A stretch of 64,000 nt of DNA, from positions 1,181,657-1,245,656 of the forward strand of contig NW_017962915.1 in the NCBI RefSeq assembly GCF_001661345.1, in the 5' to 3' direction. Positions within the stretch are counted from its first letter, which is position 1; each line of letters opens with the position of its first letter. The position numbers were made by a program, and so were the translations under genes. The DNA is from Ascoidea rubescens DSM 1968. Its lineage: Eukaryota; Ascomycota; Saccharomycetes; Ascoideales; Ascoideaceae. Positions 53,518-61,029 of this stretch are shown piece by piece. The notes under the pieces are model-generated. The model was not told where the DNA came from. It worked only from the letters and a program-made list of their open reading frames with translations, and did not search any database.

Positions 53518-54327
53518 ATGAAACTCACAACATATTTAGTACTCTTCTTGAATCTAGCTTGTTCTTTATATTCGGCCATCGTTTTCCAGGACAATGGCCT
53601 TGATCCCCCAATCACTGATAAGGTGACGTTTTATATCAATAAAGGCGATAACTATTTGGGCAGATTGCATTTGGGTTTGTTTGGTACAGTAGTTCCCAAA
53701 TCTGTCGAAAACTTCGTAGAGTTATCGAAAGGCACTTATGGCTTTGGTTACAACAACACCATTTTTCATAGAATCATAAAGGATTTCATGGTCCAAGCTG
53801 GGAATTTTGACTTGAATCAAAACAATAACGATGGTGGTTCCGGTGGCCATTCAATTTTCAATAATTATTCAACCTTTAATGATGAAAATTTTCAAATCAA
53901 ATTCACAAAACCCGGTTATATAGCATATGCAAATTCTGGTAAAAATTCAAATGGTTCTCAATTTTTCATAACAACTGTTAAAACTGATTGGTTAAATGAT
54001 CATCATGTCATCTTTGGAAAAGTCATTGGCTTGAAAAGCTTTAGAATCTTGGATAAAATTCAAAAAATTGAAACAAATTCAAATGATTTTCCTCTAACCA
54101 CAATTAAAATCATTAACGTTACTCACAAAAATCTAAATCTATCACCAGATATCATCGAAGCTTATCAAAAATCAATCAACGATCTGTTGAATAGCTCAAC
54201 TTATTCAATTACTTATTTATTTATACTATCATTGACTCTTATTGTTTTAATCTTTATTATGTTAAAATTTAAAAAAGCTTACTATGTCAAACAATTAAAA
54301 AGAGATTTATCAATGGATTTCGATTAA
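53518..54327 (+). CDS. CPR4: Membrane-anchored secretory cyclophilin (Cpr4/Cpr8-like)
   Basis: Peptidyl-prolyl cis-trans isomerase of the secretory pathway. ATG 53518 opens a signal peptide (KLTTYLVLFLNLACSLYSA). The cyclophilin fold spans about 30-205 with catalytic Arg in FHRIIKDFMVQAGNF, GYIAYANSGKNSNGSQFFIT, and the cyclosporin-contact Trp in KTDWLNDHHVIFGKV, so it looks active. One hydrophobic helix (about 228-248) near the C-terminus is followed by a basic tail, giving a type I membrane protein, as in S. cerevisiae Cpr4 and Cpr8. CPR4/CPR8 are paralogues; the symbol marks the family. Several N-X-S/T sites are present. Its stop lies only 27 bp from the stop of the convergent AMP-binding gene. 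Confidence 0.87.
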   Translation: MKLTTYLVLFLNLACSLYSAIVFQDNGLDPPITDKVTFYINKGDNYLGRLHLGLFGTVVPKSVENFVELSKGTYGFGYNNTIFHRIIKDFMVQAGNFDLNQNNNDGGSGGHSIFNNYSTFNDENFQIKFTKPGYIAYANSGKNSNGSQFFITTVKTDWLNDHHVIFGKVIGLKSFRILDKIQKIETNSNDFPLTTIKIINVTHKNLNLSPDIIEAYQKSINDLLNSSTYSITYLFILSLTLIVLIFIMLKFKKAYYVKQLKRDLSMDFD

Positions 54328-54354
54328 TCCATTACAATAATTTATTACAGTAAT

Positions 54355-56406
54355 TTAATACAATTTTTCATAAAAACACCCATCTTTATTCCAACTGCCG
54401 ATTAATCCAGTTGACATCCATCCATCTCCTCCAACTCTTTCTCCCTCTTTTATTGCATTTTCTAATACCTCTTTATCCATTGGTCTACCGATACCAAATC
54501 CCCTTATACATAACTCTCCTGAATTATCTTCTGCTAAAAACTGGTCATTTAACAATTTATAATCTACTAATTTAGTCTCTATATTCTGCGATGGTATTCC
54601 TCTTCTTCTATAATTTATATCGTTAATTTTAACCTTATTATTTTTGCTCATTAGTCTATAATCAAATAAATTTGTTTGAAAAACTGTTCCCATTACTCCT
54701 TGTAAACTTCTCTCATTAATTATTCTTGAACCTAAAATGATATTCAAATTCAATGATTTATCACTTGAAATTAAATTGCAATTTTTAGTATTGGTTGTTG
54801 AAACATTATAAATCAATCTTAAGTTTTTAAAATTCGATAGCTCTGAATAATTTGTAAAAATTCTTTGACAAAATAGTTTATAACTTCTTTTAAATAAAAT
54901 TTTTTTTTTAAAAATTGAAACAATCTTATTATTGTTATCAAAACTTGAATTATCATTAATATTAATTTTATTCATAAATATATTATTATACAAATAATAC
55001 AAATAATTGGTTGAAATTACCATGATTGTTGGTTGTGTCTTTCCAATTAAGTCATAAATCTTTTCACCAATTGAAAACTTTTCTCTTTCAGATAAGTCAT
55101 TATTATCACTATTAAACCCATCCAATGTTAATGTTAGTGACAAGGTTATTTTTTTTTTGCTCTTGTTTAATGGCTCGACAATTTTAATTGATGGAATACC
55201 AGTTAAAAGTGCAGAAAATAATTTAATATAATAATTATTTACGTTGGATTCCTCATTGAATATTATTAAATTATCATCAGTATTCCAAGAATTTTCAATG
55301 GGAATTGAATTCAACTGTGAAGAAATATTTGAGACCAAAGTAGTTAAAGAGTATGAATAAGTGTTGAAATTAACCGTTTCCATTATTGGAATAAATTTAT
55401 CATAATAATTATTGTAAATATAATCATAGGTTGGATCACTAAATTGTTTATAATCAACATTGTCAACTTGGGTATTTGTTTTGTGTTCTTTTGAGTCATT
55501 ATTATCGGCTTTAAAAAATTCATTCCAAGTTAAAATATTAATTTTATAAATATTTTGGCTTGAATATTTTTCAGATAAATCGTTTTTAGAATAATCTGTA
55601 ACAACAATTAATTTAGTTGAATTAAATCTTAAAGCAAGGCTTAATTCATTTTCTTTTATAAATATGATGTGAATGTTCAAATAACGGTATTTAGATAAAT
55701 TGTTTTTATTGTGGAAAAAATGAATGGTTAGGTTATTTAACAAGCATGCCATTGAAATTAAAAAATTCCGATATGAATAAACTGGTAGTGTTGATCCAAC
55801 TCTTAATAAAGTATAATCCTCAGTAAAAGTTGTTTTTATTTTATCTGCATGTTGAGTTTGATTTTGATTATGATTATGATTTTGATTTTCCTCTTTATTG
55901 CCAGCTTGATTGTTTTTCTGTTTTTGTTCTTGCTCTAATAATTGAGTTTTATATTGGTTATATTTTTCAGCTAGAGATTCTATTGAGTCAAATTTAACAA
56001 ATTCATTAAATCTTTTAAAAATAAATTTAAAAATCCCATTTAGTTCTTGAAATGAAAAGCTTTTGATTACATTGCATTTATTATCAAAAAATTTCAAATT
56101 TTGTGGATTACTATCCGCTGATTTTTGTTGCTTTCCTATAAATAGGCACCAAACATCTCTGATATTGCCATTTCTAACCTGATAGGAGTTGTATTTAATG
56201 GATAAACCAGTGACTAGAGGATAATTAAAAGGGATTATGTTTGACCTATGGATTGCAGTTTGATTGGGATATCTGGTTTGAGAAATGTTTGACTGGTTAT
56301 TCAAGGCAATTTCAGCAATGTCAATTTGAGTTTCAAGATACTTTGAGTAAGCGTAGGAGACCACGATAATCAATAGCAAAAGAATAATCAAGTGTATTTC
56401 CTCCAT
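54355..56406 (-). CDS. Degenerate AMP-binding (acyl-CoA synthetase-like) protein
   Basis: 683 aa. ATG 56406 opens one N-terminal membrane helix (IHLIILLLLIIVVSYAYS). The rest follows the adenylate-forming fold: early block YPNQTAIHRS...YPLVTGLSIKY, mid block PTIMVISTNYLYYL, LGSRIINERSLQGVMGTVFQTNLFDYRL, then GELCIRGFGIGRPMDKE (about 629) and DGWMSTGLIGSWNKDGCFYE (about 667). Key parts are missing. Where the Ser/Thr/Gly-rich ATP loop belongs it reads LIIFNEESNVNNYY. The usual TGD aspartate is Leu. The protein stops before the small C-terminal domain that carries the catalytic lysine. It may be a non-catalytic, ER- or droplet-anchored relative. I cannot name the orthologue. Confidence 0.7.
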   Translation of the reverse strand: MEEIHLIILLLLIIVVSYAYSKYLETQIDIAEIALNNQSNISQTRYPNQTAIHRSNIIPFNYPLVTGLSIKYNSYQVRNGNIRDVWCLFIGKQQKSADSNPQNLKFFDNKCNVIKSFSFQELNGIFKFIFKRFNEFVKFDSIESLAEKYNQYKTQLLEQEQKQKNNQAGNKEENQNHNHNQNQTQHADKIKTTFTEDYTLLRVGSTLPVYSYRNFLISMACLLNNLTIHFFHNKNNLSKYRYLNIHIIFIKENELSLALRFNSTKLIVVTDYSKNDLSEKYSSQNIYKINILTWNEFFKADNNDSKEHKTNTQVDNVDYKQFSDPTYDYIYNNYYDKFIPIMETVNFNTYSYSLTTLVSNISSQLNSIPIENSWNTDDNLIIFNEESNVNNYYIKLFSALLTGIPSIKIVEPLNKSKKKITLSLTLTLDGFNSDNNDLSEREKFSIGEKIYDLIGKTQPTIMVISTNYLYYLYNNIFMNKININDNSSFDNNNKIVSIFKKKILFKRSYKLFCQRIFTNYSELSNFKNLRLIYNVSTTNTKNCNLISSDKSLNLNIILGSRIINERSLQGVMGTVFQTNLFDYRLMSKNNKVKINDINYRRRGIPSQNIETKLVDYKLLNDQFLAEDNSGELCIRGFGIGRPMDKEVLENAIKEGERVGGDGWMSTGLIGSWNKDGCFYEKLY

Positions 56407-56639
56407 TGTCAACAAGTCGATGAGATGGTGCCAAATAACGAATTATCAATTTCTAGTTACAAAAAGTTGAAAAGAAAACGACCCGAAATATTTGAAAAAG
56501 CAAAAGTTACCCTCTATATGCATGTTGAGCATGTTCATGCATGCGTGCATGAACTGTAATATCTATCCAGGATTGTGTTTATTAACTGTTAATTATTGTA
56601 TAGCTATATATTGTATATATTGTATATGGGGGAATATTA
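56407..56639. promoter_or_regulatory. Promoter of AMP-binding gene with GCATG dyad
   Basis: A 233-bp gap in a tandem minus-strand pair. It contains a near-perfect 22-base dyad at 56533-56554 (GTTCATGCATG / CGTGCATGAAC) amid further GCATG words and a TATATTGTATA run. Confidence 0.5.
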
Positions 56640-58424
56640 TTAATCACTGAGTAGAGTGTCTATGTTGTTTATTTGGTCTCTTTTGTTGGCATCAATTGAA
56701 CTTAACTCGTCGTTGCTGCTTGTATCTAGTTCATTCAAAAACAAGTTGTATTTTGAATTCCAAATGGTTCTTGCACTTTCGTAGATGAATAGAAACTGGT
56801 TTTTGCTTTGAACCATAAGCATTCTTTGTTTTCTTAGTTTGCATATGATTTCTTTGATTACGTCGATATTGGTTTGATTATTGTCATTATTTTCATTGTT
56901 GTATTGATTATTATTTTCATTGTTATTTTCATTATTGTATTGATGATTGCTTAGGTAGTGTTCTAATAATTTTTCATTGTTTTTGGCTTGGTTAAATATT
57001 ATAAAATCATTGCAAAAATTTAATAAGTAATCAAGAGTGATGAATGACCCAGTTCTACCAACACCGGCAGCACAGTGAACTATCATTGGGTTGTGGTTTG
57101 TATTTGAAAGATTTAAATCGTTTAAATCGTTTAAATAGTGGTGAGCATATTTTGATAGATTAATAATTGAGTTGTAATTATCTGGTTTATTAAAATCCTG
57201 CCATTTATCGTAATAAAAATGATGGACGATTTTTTTTTTATAAAGTTTTTGGTTTGTGTTGTTTTTTGTATTGAAAATTGGTTCGATTAGTATTTTTGAA
57301 TGATAGAAATCGTTGTTGATGTAGCGTAGTTTGAGTAAAGTTAAATTTAGAGAGTATTTAAAGCCCTCCAAGTTTTCAAATTGGCTATCAGATTGCAAGC
57401 TTTCGAGTTGATTATCAGATTGGTTATCTGAATCGTTATTCAAGTGGTTATAGTTGATCGTGTTAAAGTTATTTAAAAAGATTTGAGGGTTATTTAAATC
57501 AGGCCAATATTTAAAAGATTTTTGTTTTTTCCTTTCTATTAGTGGGGTTAGCATTACTATTATTATTGGATCGTGAGTAAAGGGATTTGATTCGTTATAA
57601 CACATTTGCCAAAAATGAGAAACAGTGTTTTTTAGGGGACCTTGAGTGGCTATATAGTGTTTATTGTAGTTTGATATGATTGCGGAATTTGTGTTATTGG
57701 AGAAGCTTAAGTTTATGTGAGAAGCGTTGATGTAGTCGTTGTAGTTGTTTATGACAGGTAATTTCACTCTGTTTTTATCAAAGGGTAGAGTATTGGCATA
57801 TCTATTTCTTTTTGAATCAAAAGCCTTTGCAGCATTGTGTAGGGACCAAGGGGAGTTTAGACCATTTATGATGGCGTCGTGGATTCTTTCGTCTTCTTTT
57901 TGTTTAATTTTATCGAAGATGTCGATTAGTTGTGATTTAGTTTGGATCAAGTAAGGAGGGATTGGGATGTTAGTTTTAACAAGCTGATTATTATTGTCAG
58001 AATTGAAGATTGTTTTGATGTATTTTGAGCTTTTATCGAGATGAATGGGGGATTTTATTTTGTGTAGGGACAATCTTCTTTGAATATTTGATTTATTGTT
58101 AGTTTTATTAGATTTGTGAGTGAGTTTGTTTGTTGATTTATTGTTGGTTTTATTGTTGGTTTTATTATTGGTTTTATTATTTGGTTTATTCATATTATCG
58201 ATATTGTTTATATTACTTATATTACTTATATTAATTATATTACTTATATTACTTATATCACTTATATTACTTATATCACGTATACCACTTTTATTACTTT
58301 TATTACTTTTATTACTTATATTACTTATATTATTGCTATTGTTAGTATTCAATAGAGATTTAATAGATTTTAGGAGGGTTATATTGTCCAAATCAATTGG
58401 ATTGTTCTTTATATAGTTTATCAT
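56640..58424 (-). CDS. PTP1: Protein tyrosine phosphatase Ptp1-like
   Basis: Cytoplasmic class I protein tyrosine phosphatase. The catalytic domain runs from about residue 165 to the end. It has YINASHINL, YIATQGPLKNTVSHFWQMCYNE, IVMLTPLIERKKQKSFKYWP, the acid loop in HHFYYDKWQDFNKPD (Asp kept, in the Trp-x-Asp form seen in yeast Ptp1), the P-loop VHCAAGVGRTG (about 450), and the Q loop MVQSKNQFLFIYESA. These pieces match S. cerevisiae Ptp1 better than Ptp2/Ptp3, which are larger and have an upstream docking motif. The N-terminal 160 residues are short repeats of Asn-Ile-Ser and Asn-Lys-Thr/Ser, and Asn-rich loops expand the domain. 594 aa against 335. Confidence 0.92.
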   Translation of the reverse strand: MINYIKNNPIDLDNITLLKSIKSLLNTNNSNNISNISNKSNKSNKSGIRDISNISDISNISNIINISNISNINNIDNMNKPNNKTNNKTNNKTNNKSTNKLTHKSNKTNNKSNIQRRLSLHKIKSPIHLDKSSKYIKTIFNSDNNNQLVKTNIPIPPYLIQTKSQLIDIFDKIKQKEDERIHDAIINGLNSPWSLHNAAKAFDSKRNRYANTLPFDKNRVKLPVINNYNDYINASHINLSFSNNTNSAIISNYNKHYIATQGPLKNTVSHFWQMCYNESNPFTHDPIIIVMLTPLIERKKQKSFKYWPDLNNPQIFLNNFNTINYNHLNNDSDNQSDNQLESLQSDSQFENLEGFKYSLNLTLLKLRYINNDFYHSKILIEPIFNTKNNTNQKLYKKKIVHHFYYDKWQDFNKPDNYNSIINLSKYAHHYLNDLNDLNLSNTNHNPMIVHCAAGVGRTGSFITLDYLLNFCNDFIIFNQAKNNEKLLEHYLSNHQYNNENNNENNNQYNNENNDNNQTNIDVIKEIICKLRKQRMLMVQSKNQFLFIYESARTIWNSKYNLFLNELDTSSNDELSSIDANKRDQINNIDTLLSD

Positions 58425-59077
58425 TGAATGGAAATGTTTAAACGCGAATGTGGGAGGATATTCAAGTGTAATTATAGAATATAAAAAAAGAGTATAAAAA
58501 ATATAAAATTAGATAAACTAATACGATATAATAATAGATAAAGAAAGAGAACGAAGCAAAGTCAAACAAATAATTGACTTCCCGTTTGTTTTATGTGATT
58601 TATAGTTAAAAATTTGATGACCTGATCTAGGCTAGGTACTAATATTTCAAGTGAGAAATATGGAGGTGTTTTAAATGAAAAAAAAAAACGAAACAAAACG
58701 AAACGAAACTGTTTAAGAATGTAATTAAGTGAGATTGGCAATGGAATACAGCCAGAGAAGGGTGATTGTATTGAGTAGATATTGTGTACAGCGAAAAGCG
58801 TGGTTTGGGATACTGAGGAAAGGTGTTTATTGTGTTGATAAATGATCAAGTATAAAATAGTATAAAATAAAATAAAATAAAGGAAAAGTAAAAATGATTT
58901 AGGTATTTAAGGTTCTGAATAAGGTTTGAGAATGGTCCAAAAGATGATGTTTTTCTTTGTTTTTTTTCCGATTGTGCCCAGAAAAAAAAACACAGCGTGA
59001 GACTTAAATCGGGGTCGTAAACCAAAAACTTCAAACAACCTTCAGAGCCTCAAAGCAGCTTCAACCACCTCAATCAT
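58425..59077. other. PTP1 upstream / glycine-zipper gene 3' flank
   Basis: A 653-bp AT-rich gap in a tandem minus-strand pair, with AAACGAAACAAAACG-type repeats (about 58,680-58,710) and A-runs. A 95-codon frame (58562-58849) has no protein character. No gene seen. Confidence 0.5.
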
Positions 59078-59617
59078 CTAGAATCTGTTGCTGCCTGGGC
59101 CGTAGCCTCCTTGATTGTAGCCTCCAGGACCTCCAGGACCACCTTGATGTTTGCCTGGACCCTGGTGCTTGCCAGAGCCGGGGTAGCCGCCTTGGTTTCC
59201 TTGATTGCCGTAGCCACCAGGACCACCAGTTCCTCCTTGGTTAGAACGTCCATGGCTGCCTTGGTTGCCGTAGCCCTGGTTGAACTTCTGTTGCTGCTCC
59301 TTGTACTTCTTCTGTTCCTGGCGATCCTCTAGCTTGTCTTCAGCCTTGTTGGCAAAGAAACTGCCAGCAATGGCACCTCCAATCTTGCCCAAGGTGCTTC
59401 CTCCACTCAATTGGCCACCGGCAAAACCACCAGCAGCGGCACCACCAACAGTAGCTAGAAGGCCTCTTTCACCTTCTTCACCCTCCTGACCTGGTTGAAC
59501 CTGGTTGTGCTGGTTGGCGTTGGTCAGATCGGTCTGGCCATACTGGTCGGACTTGTGTTGGTTTGACTGACGGTGGGTGTCTTTGTTATCTGTTCCGTAA
59601 AAATCTCTGCTCGACAT
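59078..59617 (-). CDS. Glycine-zipper protein with Gly/Gln/Pro-rich tail (a)
   Basis: 179 aa, one of a divergent paralogous pair. A polar head (SSRDFYGTDNKD...) leads to EGEEGERGLLATVGGAAAGGFAGGQLSG, then TLGKIGGAIAGSFFANKAEDKLED. The small-residue spacing (GGAAAGG, GKIGGAIAGSF) is that of glycine-zipper 2TM-type segments. The tail is Gly/Gln/Asn/Tyr-rich (GYGNQG, GGPGGYG), like membrane-linked stress-protein tails. I start at 59617 because it aligns with the partner's start and because the TATA box at 59701-59708 leaves only ~21 bp before the earlier in-frame ATG (59680), too close for a yeast transcription start. Function unknown. Confidence 0.8.
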   Translation of the reverse strand: MSSRDFYGTDNKDTHRQSNQHKSDQYGQTDLTNANQHNQVQPGQEGEEGERGLLATVGGAAAGGFAGGQLSGGSTLGKIGGAIAGSFFANKAEDKLEDRQEQKKYKEQQQKFNQGYGNQGSHGRSNQGGTGGPGGYGNQGNQGGYPGSGKHQGPGKHQGGPGGPGGYNQGGYGPGSNRF

Positions 59618-59961
59618 GGTGGTAGTTGTATATGTGCTAGTTGTATAGGTTCTAGTTGGATTGGTTCTGAGTGTCTCCATCTCGGGAGGATCTGGTGCTC
59701 TTTATATAGCCCATCGCCATCCCATCGTGAGCTCTATTCCATGCCCTCACCAGCAATTGCTCTCTTGTTTCCCTTCACTTGCTCTCATTAAGCGCTGAGC
59801 CCTCTGTGGGCCTGAGCTGAGCCTTCTGAACTGGACGCTGATTGGCCAGCATACGTCAGCTGCTTCTGCTCCACACTTGTGGTTTGCGCTTGGTTTCTTT
59901 TTATATTTCCAGCTCTTTCTCCAGCATTGCTCCCACCATCACAATTACATCAGTCCAGATC
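59618..59961. promoter_or_regulatory. Divergent promoter of the glycine-zipper pair
   Basis: A 344-bp gap, GC-richer than the neighbourhood, with TATATAAA on the minus strand at 59701-59708 and a weaker TTTATAT on the plus strand (about 59,900). Words such as CTCATTAAGCGC and TGAGCC recur. It would allow co-regulation of the two paralogues. Confidence 0.5.
59701..59708 (-). promoter_or_regulatory. TATA box (TATATAAA)
   Basis: Consensus TATA box 84-91 bp before the chosen ATG at 59617 of the minus-strand glycine-zipper gene. TATA promoters in yeast are typical of inducible and stress genes. Confidence 0.55.
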
Positions 59962-60453
59962 ATGTCTGCTAGCAGTTTCTACGGCTCTGGGGGTCCCCCA
60001 GACTCCAGCTCCAACAGAGAGAACAACAGAGAGAACAACAACCAAAACTACAACCAAAACCAAAACCAAAACCAACCCCCAGCTGAGGGCGAGGAAGGCG
60101 AAAGGGGCTTTCTTGCCACTGTTGTCGGTGGTGCCGCTGGTGCCTATGGTGGAGGTAAGATATCAGGCAGCCACAGCACTCTAGGTAAAATAGGTGGTGC
60201 CATCGCTGGAAGTTTCTTTGCCAACAAGATCGAAGACAAATGGGAAGAATACTCTCAAAACAAAAACCAAAAGAAGCAAGACCAACAACAACAACACCAC
60301 CATCAAGACCAATATGGTGGTGGTTATGGTGGTCCTCCCCAAGGTCCTCCAGGTGGTTATGGTGGTCCTGGTGGCTACGGAGGTTATGGTGGTCCTCCAG
60401 GTCCTCCAGGCTATAGTGGTTACTCTAACCAAGGTCCTGGTCGTTGGAATTAA
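59962..60453 (+). CDS. Glycine-zipper protein with Gly/Pro/Tyr-rich tail (b)
   Basis: 163 aa, paralogue of the divergent gene. ATG 59962 gives MSASSFYGSGGPPD, parallel to MSSRDFYGTD in the partner; an upstream TTG-initiated stretch is leader. An Asn/Gln-rich head is followed by EGEEGERGFLATVVGGAAGAYGGGKISG and TLGKIGGAIAGSFFANKIEDKWEE. These differ from the partner by only a few residues, and the glycine-zipper spacing is preserved. The tail is repeats of GGYGGP and PPGPPG. The pair arose by local inverted duplication. A membrane-associated, perhaps stress-related role is inferred from the zipper alone. Confidence 0.82.
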   Translation: MSASSFYGSGGPPDSSSNRENNRENNNQNYNQNQNQNQPPAEGEEGERGFLATVVGGAAGAYGGGKISGSHSTLGKIGGAIAGSFFANKIEDKWEEYSQNKNQKKQDQQQQHHHQDQYGGGYGGPPQGPPGGYGGPGGYGGYGGPPGPPGYSGYSNQGPGRWN

Positions 60454-61029
60454 CTACCCCCTTTATATTTTTGCTCGATTGATATTTGTTTTTTTTCTTT
60501 CATATTATCTTACTAAATCCTATGGTTTTTTGGTTATTTGTTCTATTTTCTTATCGTTATGTGCTCACCACCATTTTTTTTACAATTTCTTCATTTATTG
60601 GAAATAAATTTTCAGTTGTTATCACTGTGATATACTATTGATAGACGTATATATATATATATATATAATTCCAATCAATTTATGTTCATCTCCACTTTTC
60701 ACACACACTCGTCTTCACCCCTACCCACGTTTTTTTTCTCTCTTATATAGATCATGTAAATTAAATTATAAAACAAATAAAAAATTATAAAATTAAACAA
60801 ATAAAATCAACAGAAAAGAAAACAAATAAAATAAAATTAACAAAAATAAAACAAAGAAAACAAAAAAAAAATATGCCAAAATGCAAAAAATGCAAAAAAT
60901 TAAATTAAAATTAAATTAAAATTAAAGTAAAATTAAATTAAAAAATAAATCAATTCAATTCAATTCAAGAAAAAAAATTATCAATCAAGTATTAAAGAAA
61001 TCAAAAAAAATACTTCATACCAATTATCC
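60454..61029. other. Convergent glycine-zipper / NUP1 intergenic region
   Basis: A 576-bp AT-rich gap between 3' ends, with a (TA)10 run at 60648-60667, AATTAAA-type repeats (about 60,895-60,960) and long A-runs. No gene seen. Confidence 0.5.
60648..60667. repeat. (TA)n microsatellite
   Basis: Ten TA dinucleotides in the 3' flank of the glycine-zipper gene. In yeast, TA-rich 3' flanks often act as polyadenylation efficiency elements. Confidence 0.8.

Noticed and set aside
4540-56415. A lipid-homeostasis gene cluster (FPK1, GPI14, ACC1, VAC14, ORM, AMP-binding)
   Set aside because: The genes are tens of kb apart, on both strands, and mixed with unrelated ones; no shared promoter element was seen.
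59618-59680. 21-codon N-terminal extension of the minus-strand glycine-zipper protein
   Set aside because: Its ATG is only about 21 bp from the TATA box and the partner gene has no equivalent; probably untranscribed or leader. An alternative start is not excluded.
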